Of a stretch of DNA of 64,000 bases, positions 18,689 to 26,748 are shown one piece after another (the stretch's first letter is position 1; every line of letters begins with the position of its first letter). Under the pieces are notes generated by a model. That model searched no databases, was not told where the DNA came from, and saw only the letters and a program-made list of their open reading frames with translations. Both the position numbers and the translations under genes were made by a program. This DNA is from Halorubrum californiense DSM 19288 (lineage in GTDB: Archaea; Halobacteriota; Halobacteria; Halobacteriales; Haloferacaceae). The stretch covers positions 85,079-149,078 of the forward strand of contig NZ_AOJK01000064.1 in assembly GCF_000336875.1 (NCBI RefSeq), given 5' to 3'.

Positions 18689-19528
18689 ATGATCCCCCCG
18701 ATCGCCAGCCGGTTCGTCGCCGGCGAGAGCGTCCCGGCGGCCCTCGACCACACGCGCGCCGCGAACGAGGACGGCGTCGCGGTCATCCTGAACCTGCTCG
18801 GCGAGCATTACGACGACCCCGCGGACGCCCGCGCGGACACCGACGCGTACCTCCAGCTGCTCGACGACATCGCCGACAGCGGCCTCGACGCCTGCGTCTC
18901 GGTGAAACCCTCCCAGATCGGGATGGACGTCTCGGCCGACCTGTTCGAGGAGCACTACCGAGCGATCGTCGCCCGCGCCGACGAGGTCGACGCGTTCGTC
19001 TGGTGCGACATGGAGGACGCCGACACCACCGACGACACCCTCGACGCCTTCGAGTCGATCGCCGCGGACTACCCGTGGAGCGTCGGCCAGTGTATCCAGT
19101 CGAACCTGAAACGCACCGCGGACGACCTCGAACGCCTCGTCGACGTTCCCGGCAAGCTTCGGCTCGTGAAGGGCGCGTACGACGAGCCGTCGTCGATCGC
19201 GTACACGGACAAGGCGGACGTCGACGAGGCGTACCGCGATGACCTCCAGTTCCTCTTCGAACGGCGCGACCGCGGGATCGCGGTCGGCAGCCACGACCCC
19301 GAGATGATCTCGCTGGCGGATCGGCTCGCGCGCGAGTACGAGGCCGACTACGAGGTCCAGATGCTGATGGGAGTGCGCGAGGACGCGCAGCGCGACCTCG
19401 CGGCGCAGGGGGTCGACGTGTACCAGTACGCGCCGTACGGCGACAAGTGGCTCTCGTACTTCTACCGGCGCGTCCGCGAGCGCAAGGAGAACCTGACGTT
19501 CGCGGCGCGGGCGGTGCTGGGCCGGTAG
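18689..19528 (+). CDS. proline dehydrogenase
   Basis: The 279-residue FAD enzyme oxidises proline to pyrroline-5-carboxylate. The PRODH barrel pattern is present: VSVKPSQIG (about residue 71), [32 protein letters not shown] (about 154) and the C-terminal [23 protein letters not shown] segment. ATG 18689 gives the standard [13 protein letters not shown] start; the much longer open frame upstream overlaps carS on the other strand and is not coding. The size is that of a monofunctional PRODH, not a PutA fusion. Confidence 0.93.
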   Translation: MIPPIASRFVAGESVPAALDHTRAANEDGVAVILNLLGEHYDDPADARADTDAYLQLLDDIADSGLDACVSVKPSQIGMDVSADLFEEHYRAIVARADEVDAFVWCDMEDADTTDDTLDAFESIAADYPWSVGQCIQSNLKRTADDLERLVDVPGKLRLVKGAYDEPSSIAYTDKADVDEAYRDDLQFLFERRDRGIAVGSHDPEMISLADRLAREYEADYEVQMLMGVREDAQRDLAAQGVDVYQYAPYGDKWLSYFYRRVRERKENLTFAARAVLGR

Positions 19529-19630
19529 GCGGGACGGGACAGCGAACCGGAGCCGGACCCGATCGCCGTCGCCCGCGCGCCGCCGCGTGGAAGCTCTCTT
19601 AAGTATTGCCGACACATACCGATCCGATAG

Positions 19631-20359
19631 ATGTCCACGTGGAAACGCGACTTCGCCAGCGGGCTCATCGTGCTGGCGCCGCTCCTCGTTCTACTGCTCG
19701 TCCTCCGCTGGATCTACCAGTACATCGCGTCGATCCCGCTGATCGAGGGGCTCCAACCCGAGATCATCCCGGCGCCGCTGGAGCCCGTCTCCCGCGTGAT
19801 AATCGCCTTTGCGGTGTTCGCGACCGTCGTCCTCGCGGTCGGCTACTTCATGCGGACCACGCTCGGCCGCTTGGCGGAGTCGGCCGTGGACGACACGATC
19901 AACCGAATCCCGGCGCTCCGGGTCGTGTACAACGCCTCGAAGCTCGCGATCGAGACGGCGATCTCCGGCACCGACGAACTTCAGAGCCCGGTGTACATCG
20001 AGACGTGGCCGGGGATTCGGATGACCGCCTTCCGGACCGGGAAGAAGACCCGCGACGGCAAGATCGTCTTGTTCATGCCGACCGCGCCGAACATCACCAC
20101 CGGCTTCGTCATCGAGGTCGAGCCGGACCGCATCGAGGAGACCGGCGAGACGGTCGAGGAGGGGATGACGCGGGTCCTCTCGGCCGGGTTCGCGGAGTCG
20201 GCCCATCAGGTCCCCGTCCACGAGGAGAGCCCGGCCGACGGCGACGGCGCGGACACGCCGGACGGCTACGGACACGTCCGGACCGACGGCACCCCCGGCG
20301 ACGGCGAGGGGTCGGCCGCCGAGGGGCGCGGCTCGGCGAGCGGCGGTTCGAGCGAGTGA
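19631..20359 (+). CDS. DUF502 family membrane protein
   Basis: The 242-residue protein has two N-terminal transmembrane helices (about 8-30 and 52-75) and the conserved DUF502 core ([25 protein letters not shown], then [15 protein letters not shown]). The C-terminus (about 190-242) is a disordered, Gly/Asp-rich acidic tail. The role of DUF502 proteins is not established. A CTTAAGTA box at about 19597-19604 lies upstream. Confidence 0.88.
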   Translation: MSTWKRDFASGLIVLAPLLVLLLVLRWIYQYIASIPLIEGLQPEIIPAPLEPVSRVIIAFAVFATVVLAVGYFMRTTLGRLAESAVDDTINRIPALRVVYNASKLAIETAISGTDELQSPVYIETWPGIRMTAFRTGKKTRDGKIVLFMPTAPNITTGFVIEVEPDRIEETGETVEEGMTRVLSAGFAESAHQVPVHEESPADGDGADTPDGYGHVRTDGTPGDGEGSAAEGRGSASGGSSE

Positions 20360-20410
20360 CCCGCTCCCGTCGGGTCTGACGCCGACGGCGCTGTCCGGAA
20401 GAAGATAGGT

Positions 20411-20428
20411 CCGCCCGAATTCGGGCGG
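20411..20428. terminator. perfect 18-bp palindrome between convergent genes
   Basis: CCGCCCGAATTCGGGCGG is identical to its reverse complement and lies in the 89-bp gap where the DUF502 gene (plus) and ilvE (minus) converge. It could act as a bidirectional terminator or RNA-processing stem, but it has no loop and no T-run, so the call is tentative. Confidence 0.4.
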
Positions 20429-20448
20429 TCGCGGTCAGGCCACCGCGC

Positions 20449-21378
20449 TCAGAGGTAGGTGAACCACTCGTCGTGGTCGCCCGTCCGCCGTTCGACCAGG
20501 TCGAAGAAGGCGCTCTGGAGCTCCTCGGTAACCGGGCCGCGGGTGCCCGCACCGATCTCGGTGTCGTCGACCGAGCGGATCGGCGTGACCTCGGCCGCGG
20601 AGCCGGTGAAGAACAGCTCGTCGGCGGTGTACAGCTGCCCGCGAGAGATGACGGCCTCGTCGTGGACCTCGTAGCCGCGCTCCTCGGCGAGCGTGATCAC
20701 GGTGTCGCGGGTGATCCCTTCGAGGATGGACTGCGCCGGCCCGGTGGTGTAGATCTCGCCGTCGTTGACCATGAAGATGTTCTCGCCGGGGCCCTCCGCG
20801 ACGTTGCCCTCCTTGTTGAGGACGATGGCCTCGACGTAGCCGTTCCGGCGCGCCTCCTCGCCCGCCAGCATGGAGTTGACGTAGAGGCCGGTCGTCTTCA
20901 CGTTCGTCGGCACCTGCGAGGAGGCGTGCTTCCGCCACGAGGAGACCATCACGTCGACGCCGTCTTCGAGGGCCTCCTCGCCGAGGTACGCGCCCCACGG
21001 CCACGCGGCGAGGACGAGGTCGGTCGGGCAGCCCTCCGGCGAGACGCCGAGCGAGTCGTACCCGTAGTAGGCGATCGGCCGGATGTAACAGGACTCGAGG
21101 TCCTGCCGGTCGAGGAGTTCGAGCGTCGCCTCGGTGATCTCCTCGCGGGAGTGTTCGATGTCCATGTCGTACATCTTCGCGGAGTCGAACAGTCGGTCGA
21201 GGTGCTCCTCCCACCGGAACACCGCCGGCCCTCGATCCGTGTCGTAACAGCGGACACCCTCGAACACGCCGCTCCCGTAGTGGAGCGCGTGGGTCAGAAC
21301 GTGGGTCGTCGCGTCCTCCCAGTCGAGGAACTCCCCGTTCTTCCAGATCGTGTCGACGTCCATCTCGTCGAATCCCAT
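20449..21378 (-). CDS. ilvE: branched-chain amino acid aminotransferase
   Basis: The 309-residue fold-type IV PLP enzyme transaminates Val, Leu and Ile with 2-oxoglutarate. The Schiff-base lysine is K161 in SQVPTNVKTTGLYVNS, and the phosphate/cofactor loop EGPGENIFMV follows at about 194-205. The FEGVRCYDTDRGPAVFRWEEHLDRL segment near residue 40-63 is typical. An AGTTTTAAGC box at 21401-21410 lies 23-32 nt before ATG 21378. Length is normal. Confidence 0.95.
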   Translation of the reverse strand: MGFDEMDVDTIWKNGEFLDWEDATTHVLTHALHYGSGVFEGVRCYDTDRGPAVFRWEEHLDRLFDSAKMYDMDIEHSREEITEATLELLDRQDLESCYIRPIAYYGYDSLGVSPEGCPTDLVLAAWPWGAYLGEEALEDGVDVMVSSWRKHASSQVPTNVKTTGLYVNSMLAGEEARRNGYVEAIVLNKEGNVAEGPGENIFMVNDGEIYTTGPAQSILEGITRDTVITLAEERGYEVHDEAVISRGQLYTADELFFTGSAAEVTPIRSVDDTEIGAGTRGPVTEELQSAFFDLVERRTGDHDEWFTYL

Positions 21379-21484
21379 ACTCGCTCGTTGCGGGCGGCGG
21401 GCTTAAAACTGTGACAACCGGTCGGGGGCTGCCGCGAGGCGATGCCCTCGTCCGCGTCCGCGCGTCGACGGCGAGCGGGGCTCG

Positions 21485-22192
21485 CTACGTCAGCGCCTCG
21501 ACGAGCGCCGCGCCCTCCACGTACGGGATGTCGCGCTGGGCCGCGTACGCGGCGGCGTCCGCGGGCGCGAGCGCCTCGCCCGTCTCGTCGTCGAGCATCT
21601 CGCAGCCGACGACCGCCGGCGGCCGCTCCGCCACCCCGGCCAGCGCCAGCCCCAGCTCCGTGTGGCCCTCCCGCTCTGCCAGCAGCCCGGGAGCGCCACG
21701 CAGCAGGTGGACGTGACCGGGCGCGCGGAACTCGCCGGCGAAGTCGAACGACTCCGGGTCGCTCGCGGCGTCGGCCAGCGTCCGCACCGTGAGCGCGCGG
21801 TCCTCGTCGGTGATGCCGGTGTACGTCTCCCGGTGGTTCACCGTCAGCGAGAACGACGGCCGGACGTCGTAGCCGAGGCCGTCGAACCGGGCGGCGGGGT
21901 GGTCGATCAGGTCGTGGAGGAACGGGAGGTCGAACGCCTCGGCGACGGCGTCTGACAGCGCCACGAACACCAGCCCTCCGCCGTCGTTGCGCAGCCGCGC
22001 GAGGTCGGCGGGGGTCACCGCACCCGCGGGGTAGAGGATGTCCGTCTCGCCTTCGCGGTCGTCGGCGTCGTGAACCAACACCGGTTCGCCCTGACGGAAG
22101 GCGTCGATCGCGCGCTCGACGGCTTCGGTCGAGTCAGCGGACGCCCCGGCCTCGCCGGCGACTTCCCCGTCGGCGTCGGCATCGACCCGCAT
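21485..22192 (-). CDS. ribB: 3,4-dihydroxy-2-butanone 4-phosphate synthase
   Basis: The 235-residue enzyme converts ribulose 5-phosphate to the four-carbon riboflavin precursor and formate. The diagnostic acidic loop DADDREGETDI (about residues 42-52) and the His in FRAPGHVHLLRG (about 160) are present, as is TGITDEDRALT. ATG 22192 overlaps the ribK stop by one base (TGATG), so it is coupled to ribK. It has the RibB domain only, with no GTP cyclohydrolase II. Confidence 0.95.
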   Translation of the reverse strand: MRVDADADGEVAGEAGASADSTEAVERAIDAFRQGEPVLVHDADDREGETDILYPAGAVTPADLARLRNDGGGLVFVALSDAVAEAFDLPFLHDLIDHPAARFDGLGYDVRPSFSLTVNHRETYTGITDEDRALTVRTLADAASDPESFDFAGEFRAPGHVHLLRGAPGLLAEREGHTELGLALAGVAERPPAVVGCEMLDDETGEALAPADAAAYAAQRDIPYVEGAALVEALT

Positions 22193-22980
22193 CAGGCCAC
22201 CTCCGTCTCGCCGACGTCGTTCCCGTCTGCGTCGCCCTCGCGGGCCTCGCCGTCCGGGCCGTCCGCCCGGCTCGTCGGCTCGACGCGGACCTCCACCTGA
22301 TCGTCGTCGTCGAGGTCGAGCGCGTCGCGCAGCCGGTCCGGCGCGATCAGTTCGAGCTGGTCGTCGTCGTGGTGGGTGCGGTCGGGGACGATGGCGTGGA
22401 CCTCCTCGTAGCGCTCGTCGCCCGCGACGAGGGTGACGCCGTAGCAGGTGGCCGCGCCGTACGTGCGGTCCTCGCCCTCCCACGCGTCGATTGGGACGGC
22501 GTCGATGCCGGCCATCTCGCTGCGCCGGCGGACGCTCTCCTCGGTGAGGTCGACGTTCAGCGTGCCCGGGAACGGGTCGTAGCCGAGCCGCTCGCGGAAC
22601 TGTTCGGCGTACCCCGGGAGCGTGATGTAGTGGCGCCCCTCGCCCATACCGCCGGTGACCGACCCGCGGAGGGAGATTTCGACGTCCGACTCGAACAGGC
22701 GGCGGTAGTCGGCGTACTCCGCGCGGAGCGCGGCCTCGCCCGCGTCCGTCACGCGGACCCACTGCCCGTCGCTGACCACGTCGCGCTCGACGTAGCCCGC
22801 CGATTCGAGCGTCTGGAGGCGTCGGGAGGCGGTCTGCGTGGAGGCGTCGAGCCGGTCGCCGAGCGCCGCGCACGACACCTTCGTCTCGGAGAGGCCGCCG
22901 ACGAGCCCGACGTGTTTGAGGGCCGCGAGCGCGGCCGGGTCCACGTCGGTGTCCGCGTTCGTCGCCGTCGCGTCTGACAT
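22192..22980 (-). CDS. ribK: CTP-dependent riboflavin kinase with N-terminal winged helix (RbkR type)
   Basis: The 262-residue protein has an N-terminal winged-helix DNA-binding domain (about 15-85, with [26 protein letters not shown]) and a C-terminal DUF120 kinase domain ([35 protein letters not shown], about 108-142) that makes FMN using CTP. Archaeal fusions of this kind (RbkR) both catalyse and regulate riboflavin genes, which is established for the family. It forms an operon with ribB. The last 40 residues form a disordered acidic tail. Confidence 0.93.
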   Translation of the reverse strand: MSDATATNADTDVDPAALAALKHVGLVGGLSETKVSCAALGDRLDASTQTASRRLQTLESAGYVERDVVSDGQWVRVTDAGEAALRAEYADYRRLFESDVEISLRGSVTGGMGEGRHYITLPGYAEQFRERLGYDPFPGTLNVDLTEESVRRRSEMAGIDAVPIDAWEGEDRTYGAATCYGVTLVAGDERYEEVHAIVPDRTHHDDDQLELIAPDRLRDALDLDDDDQVEVRVEPTSRADGPDGEAREGDADGNDVGETEVA

Positions 22981-23207
22981 ACGAGATGCTCGGTCGCCCG
23001 CGGGCAAAAGGGTAACGAATATGGAATGCGTCTCAGAAACGTTAACCAGTCGGCGGAACCGACCGGAGACTGCCGGGAATACAGGTTCCGGCGCTGGATA
23101 TGTAATCCCGTCGGTGCCGGTTGCCTTCGTGGCGTCTCCGGTAATTCTCCGACTCAGTTCGGTTCCCGGATGTGAGCGTCTCCCGCACCGGTCAGCGAAA
23201 GGTAAGG

Positions 23208-23216
23208 TACAAATAC
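23208..23216 (+). promoter_or_regulatory. probable promoter element of tRNA-Ala
   Basis: The AT-rich GTACAAATAC segment sits 24-32 nt upstream of the tRNA 5' end, in an otherwise GC-rich stretch. Confidence 0.5.
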
Positions 23217-23239
23217 GAACGGGGATTGAATCGTGATGA

Positions 23240-23311
23240 GGGCTCGTAGATCAGTGGCAGATCGCTTCCTTCGCAAGGAAGAGGCCCGGGGTTCAAATCC
23301 CCGCGAGTCCA
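23240..23311 (+). tRNA. tRNA-Ala (anticodon CGC)
   Basis: The 72-nt cloverleaf folds cleanly: acceptor GGGCTCG with CGAGTCC, including the G3:U70 pair that identifies alanine tRNA; D-stem GATC with GATC; anticodon stem CTTCC with GGAAG and loop TTCGCAA (anticodon CGC, codon GCG); T-arm CGGGG-TTCAAAT-CCCCG; discriminator A. CCA is not encoded and there is no intron. The last 13 nt are repeated at 23386-23398. Confidence 0.97.
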
Positions 23312-23398
23312 CTTCTTCGCTCACTTCGTTCGCTCAGTCGTTTCCTCGCGTAGTCCCACTCGCTCGCTTCGCTCGCTCGCGGGACCCCCGCGAGTCCA
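23299..23398 (+). repeat. direct repeat of the tRNA-Ala 3' end (att-like)
   Basis: CCCCGCGAGTCCA (23299-23311, end of the tRNA) is repeated exactly at 23386-23398. The 74 bp between are low-complexity TCGCTCGCTTCGCTCG sequence with no gene. Duplicated tRNA 3' ends are the usual trace of tyrosine-integrase insertion; here the interval is empty, so it may be a remnant or a half-site marking an excised element. Confidence 0.6.
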
Positions 23399-23400
23399 TG

Positions 23401-23406
23401 TTTTTT
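23401..23406 (+). terminator. T-run downstream of tRNA-Ala
   Basis: Six consecutive T on the plus strand, immediately after the second att-like repeat, are the first T-run downstream of the tRNA and could end its transcript. They are followed by a GC-rich CGCGCGCG stretch. Confidence 0.35.
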
Positions 23407-23423
23407 GCGCCGCGCGCGGCGTC

Positions 23424-23816
23424 TCAGTACTCGCGAACTTCCACGTCCGGGATCCGATCGAAATCAGCCGGATCGCCGGTGATAACGGGTTCGTCGTGAC
23501 GGATCGCAGCCGCAGCGATTTTGATGCCGCCCTGTCCGGTTCGACTCCCCTCCCGACGGAGTCGCCCGTCGATCCGTCCGGCGTGTTTCGCGACGTCCTC
23601 GGTGAGATCGATGATAGGACGCGACTCCAGCACGGACTGGATGGTCTCGACCTCCCGGGACGCGCTCTCCGAGTAGCCGACCCCGACGTACAGTTCGTAC
23701 ACGACTTGCGCCGGTACTCTCTGCGGGACGCTACGCTCCTCGATTTCGCGCGCGGCCTCCATCGCCGCGTCGTCGCCGTTCATCAGGTCGATGAGAAACG
23801 ACGAGTCAAGTATCAT
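23424..23816 (-). CDS. vapC: PIN-domain ribonuclease toxin VapC
   Basis: The 130-residue PIN protein starts MILDSSFLIDLM with the first acidic residue D4, a second acidic position in VVYELYVGVG (about residue 45), and the C-terminal VITGDPADFDRI pattern. The usual Asp before IAAAAI is Gly/Lys here (GGIKIAAAAI), so the third acidic ligand may be changed or displaced. ATG 23816 lies 11 nt inside the antitoxin gene, the normal VapBC arrangement. VapC toxins cleave tRNA or rRNA unless bound by VapB. Confidence 0.9.
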   Translation of the reverse strand: MILDSSFLIDLMNGDDAAMEAAREIEERSVPQRVPAQVVYELYVGVGYSESASREVETIQSVLESRPIIDLTEDVAKHAGRIDGRLRREGSRTGQGGIKIAAAAIRHDEPVITGDPADFDRIPDVEVREY

Positions 23817-24054
23817 CGTCACCGCCGAACCGGTCGACCAGCTCGTCGACCTCCCGCGTGCCGGCCCCGTCGGACTCATCGATGGCGCGCCGGAACTCGT
23901 CGGCCTTCTCGTCGCTCAAGATCTCGGCCAGATCGAGCAACGACGCCCCGCCGATCAGCCGTTCTACGGTCTCGGAGAACGTCTCGTTCGGCCGCTTTTC
24001 GCTTTTTATCCGTTCGTAGACGTCCTCGTCGAGCCGAACGTTACGAGTACTCAT
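23806..24054 (-). CDS. vapB: VapB-type antitoxin
   Basis: The 82-residue protein begins MSTRNVRLDEDVYERIKSEK, a ribbon-helix-helix pattern (first beta strand and two helices within residues 3-35), followed by an acidic C-terminal part that would bind the toxin. It belongs to the VapB/DUF7557 type. It overlaps vapC by 11 nt. Directly upstream is a repeated palindrome (24056-24072), the expected autoregulatory operator. Confidence 0.88.
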   Translation of the reverse strand: MSTRNVRLDEDVYERIKSEKRPNETFSETVERLIGGASLLDLAEILSDEKADEFRRAIDESDGAGTREVDELVDRFGGDDDT

Positions 24055-24055
24055 A

Positions 24056-24072
24056 CGTATACGTCGTATACG
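24056..24072. promoter_or_regulatory. VapBC autoregulatory operator
   Basis: CGTATACG occurs twice, separated by one T (24056-24063 and 24065-24072). Each half is itself a palindrome and the pair starts 2 nt before the vapB ATG. Ribbon-helix-helix antitoxins bind paired sites like this as dimers of dimers. The AT-rich TTCAAAAACG on the minus strand (about 24074-24083) would be the TATA element, so binding would block initiation. Confidence 0.65.
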
Positions 24073-24172
24073 AACGTTTTTGAATCTTTCTCCGAGGCCG
24101 GAAAGCCGAACGCCGCACCCCGGACATCGGTTCCTTCCCGGTCTTCCGACCGACTTCTCCCGACCCAGACCG

Positions 24173-24182
24173 CTTATATACT
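24173..24182 (+). promoter_or_regulatory. TATA box for the 42-residue membrane protein gene
   Basis: CTTATATACT lies 21-30 nt before ATG 24203, a strong archaeal TATA element that supports this short gene. Confidence 0.7.
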
Positions 24183-24202
24183 CCGAGTAAGTTGAGCCAC
24201 CT

Positions 24203-24331
24203 ATGGGCGTTTCCGAGATACTCGAGGGCACGAACCTCACGCACTGGCAGATGGGGGCCATCATGGTCGGGTGGATCCTGTTGGTCTCGCTCGTTGCCGT
24301 CGGTCTGCTGCTGTACACGTCGTCGTTGTAG
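24203..24331 (+). CDS. 42-residue single-helix membrane protein
   Basis: The frame MGVSEILEGTNLTHWQ is followed by one hydrophobic helix (residues about 17-38, GAIMVGWILLVSLVAVGLLL) and a short YTSSL tail. A strong TATA box at the right distance supports it being a real, leaderless small gene. No family is recognised. It precedes the MaoC-type gene by 95 nt but has its own promoter. Confidence 0.65.
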   Translation: MGVSEILEGTNLTHWQMGAIMVGWILLVSLVAVGLLLYTSSL

Positions 24332-24426
24332 GTCCCCGCGCGATCGGATTCGGTCGCGCCGAGACCGATCCGGCGGACGGGGCCGCGAGCGCAACCCTCT
24401 TTTACTCGTTCGTTGTCGGGGTCGGT

Positions 24427-25083
24427 ATGGCACGCGACAGCGACGCACACGACGGGGAACCGGCGCGAGTGGACGGCGACGGGGACGCGGCGACCGCCGG
24501 AGGGGTGGCGGCCGACGGAGCGGCGGCGACCGACGGGGGCGCCGACCGCCGGCTCGTCGGCGGCTGGGAGGGGCGCTACTACGAGGACTTCGAGGTGGGG
24601 GACGTGTACAAACACCCCTACGGGCGGACGGTGACCGAGACGGACAACGTCTGGTTCACCAACCTCTCGATGAACCTCAATCCGATGCACTTCAACGAGG
24701 CGTACGCCGCCGAGACGGAGTTCGGCGAGCGCCTCGTCGACGGCACCTTCGTCATCGCGCTCGCGGTCGGGATGAGCGTCATCGACGTGAGCGCGAACGC
24801 CACCGCGAACCTCGGCTACGACGAGATCCGCCACCACGCGCCCGTCTTCCACGGCGACACGCTGTTCGCGGAGTCGGAGGTCCTCGAGAAGCGGGAGTCC
24901 GCCTCCCGGGACCACGTCGGCATCGTCACCACGGAGCTGCGCGCGTACAACCAGAACGACGAACTGGTCCTCTCTCTGGAGCGCACGCCGATGGTGCTGA
25001 AGCGCTCGCACGCCCAGCCGAGCGCCGCGCAGCCGACGGGCTGGCCCGAGGGGATCGGCACCCAGCCGGAGGACCTGGAGTGA
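24427..25083 (+). CDS. MaoC family hydratase
   Basis: The 218-residue hot-dog-fold protein has an acidic disordered N-terminus (about 1-40), then a MaoC domain with YYEDFEVGDVYKHPYGRTVTE, the hydratase-type segment NLSMNLNPMHFNEAYAAET (Asn/His near residues 80-86), and HHAPVFHGDTLFAESEV. The family hydrates enoyl-CoA substrates. A TTTTACT box lies about 27 nt before ATG 24427. The stop overlaps the next gene (GTGA), so it is cotranscribed with a CoA hydrolase/transferase. It is much shorter than the two-domain mesaconyl-CoA hydratases of the methylaspartate cycle; the substrate is undetermined. Confidence 0.88.
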   Translation: MARDSDAHDGEPARVDGDGDAATAGGVAADGAAATDGGADRRLVGGWEGRYYEDFEVGDVYKHPYGRTVTETDNVWFTNLSMNLNPMHFNEAYAAETEFGERLVDGTFVIALAVGMSVIDVSANATANLGYDEIRHHAPVFHGDTLFAESEVLEKRESASRDHVGIVTTELRAYNQNDELVLSLERTPMVLKRSHAQPSAAQPTGWPEGIGTQPEDLE

Positions 25084-26594
25084 CGCCCGCGCCTTCCGGC
25101 CCCGCGGCGCCGACGCTCGACGACCCGGTACCGGCGACGCGGCTCGGCGGCGACCTGCCCTTCGCCAGCCCCGCGGAGGCGGCCGCGCTCGTCCCCGAGA
25201 CCGCGACGCTGCTCGTCTCCGGGTTCGGCGGCGTCGGCTACCCGAAGCTCGTCCCCGAGGCCGTCGCCGCGGCCGACGAGGAGCGCGAACTCACGGTGAT
25301 CTCCGGCGGCGGCGTCGGCGACGAGATCGACCGCGACCTCGTCGAGTCCGGCGACATGGCCCGGCGCTACCCGTTCGTCCCCAACGAGACCTCCCGCGAG
25401 GCGGCCAACGAGGGCCGGATCCAGTTCCACGACCGCCACATCTCGCGGCTCGCCGACGAGGTGCGGTTCGGCGGGCTCCGCGCGGGCATGCGCGGCAAGA
25501 CGATAGCGGTGGTCGAGGCGGTCGCGGTCGGTCCCGACTGGCTCGTCCCCTCCACGTCAATCGGACACACGCCGGCGTACGTGGGCGCGGCCGACCGGAT
25601 CGTCGTCGAGGTCAACCGCGCGCAGCCGCTCGACCTCGCCCGTGTCCACGACGTCCACGTCCGCGAGGACCCGCCGAATCGGTCGCCGATCCCCCTCGAC
25701 GATCCCCTCGGCGAGACGGACGGGCCGGCGGTCCGGTTCGATCCCGAGAAGCTCGCCGCCGTCGTCGAGACGGACCGGGCGGACGACCCCTACGAGTTCC
25801 GCGAGGTGTCCGCCACCGACGAGGCCATCGCGGCGAACCTCGGCGAGTTCTTGGAGGCCGAACTCGACCGCAACCCGCTGCTCTCCGACGCGGTGAACCT
25901 CCAGTTCGGGGTCGGTAGCCTCGGCAACGCGCTGATGGGCGCGCTCGCGGACGTCGACTTCGGCGACCGCGACGTGGCGTACGTCGGCGAGGTCGTCCAG
26001 GACGGCCTCCTCGACATGCTCGATGCGGGCGACCTCCGCGGCGCGAGCGCCACCTCGCTGGCGCTGTCGAGCGAGGGCCAAGCGCGCCTGTTCGCGGACG
26101 TCGAGCGCTACGCCGAGGACGTGGTGTTGCGGCCGGCGGACGTCTCGAACGCCCCCGAACTGATCGACCGGTTCGGCGTTGTCGGCGTCAACAGCGCCGT
26201 CGAAGTCGACCTGTACGGCAACGTGAACGCGACCCACATCGGCGGCACTCGCGTCGTCAACGGCATCGGCGGCGGCGGCGACTTCGCGCGCAACTGCCGG
26301 CTCGGCGTCGTCGCGCTCCCCTCGACGGCGGTCGGCGGCGACGTCTCCCGAATCGTCCCGCTGACGCCGCACGTCGACCACTCCGAACACGACGCGAGCG
26401 TGGTCGTCACCGAACACGGCGTCGCCGACCTCCGGGGACTCTCGCCTCGCGAGCGCGCCGCGGAACTGATCGCGGTGGCCGACCCCTCGTTCCGCGGGGA
26501 CCTCGAAGCGTACCGCGCGCGAGCGGACGACGGTGGCGGCAACACCCCGCACCACCTCCCCTCGGCGTTTTCGTGGGATTCGACTGACACGTGA
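25080..26594 (+). CDS. acetyl-CoA hydrolase/transferase family protein
   Basis: The 504-residue family I CoA-transferase-like protein starts at a GTG overlapping the MaoC stop by 4 nt. The N-terminal lobe has LLVSGFGGVGYPKLVPEAV (about 39-57). The C-terminal lobe has LQFGVGSLGNALMGAL (about 280-295), VEVDLYGNVNATHIGG and VTEHGVADLRGLS, all typical of acetyl-CoA hydrolase and succinyl-CoA:acetate CoA-transferase. Hydrolysis versus transfer cannot be decided from sequence. With the MaoC gene it would handle an acyl-CoA intermediate. Confidence 0.9.
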   Translation: MTPAPSGPAAPTLDDPVPATRLGGDLPFASPAEAAALVPETATLLVSGFGGVGYPKLVPEAVAAADEERELTVISGGGVGDEIDRDLVESGDMARRYPFVPNETSREAANEGRIQFHDRHISRLADEVRFGGLRAGMRGKTIAVVEAVAVGPDWLVPSTSIGHTPAYVGAADRIVVEVNRAQPLDLARVHDVHVREDPPNRSPIPLDDPLGETDGPAVRFDPEKLAAVVETDRADDPYEFREVSATDEAIAANLGEFLEAELDRNPLLSDAVNLQFGVGSLGNALMGALADVDFGDRDVAYVGEVVQDGLLDMLDAGDLRGASATSLALSSEGQARLFADVERYAEDVVLRPADVSNAPELIDRFGVVGVNSAVEVDLYGNVNATHIGGTRVVNGIGGGGDFARNCRLGVVALPSTAVGGDVSRIVPLTPHVDHSEHDASVVVTEHGVADLRGLSPRERAAELIAVADPSFRGDLEAYRARADDGGGNTPHHLPSAFSWDSTDT

Positions 26595-26748
26595 TCGAGG
26601 CCGATCTGTTTTTCCAACTCGTAAACAGTGAAAAAACCCGGAAAGTAACTCGCACCGTAGTATCGTTTCCCGAGCGATCCCTTCGCTCTCCGTCAATTCT
26701 CGGATGCGACGATACCCTTTTACCAATCCACGATATGCCTGAATCTAC

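Noticed and set aside
18017..19615. 532-residue reading that joins carS with sequence opposite proline dehydrogenase
   Set aside because: The TATA box at 18584-18592 and the family's normal start place the carS ATG at 18559; the extension is antisense to a well-supported gene.
24427..25083. assignment of the MaoC protein as mesaconyl-CoA hydratase of the methylaspartate cycle
   Set aside because: It is a single-domain protein of 218 residues and none of the cycle's other genes are nearby; only the MaoC family is supported.
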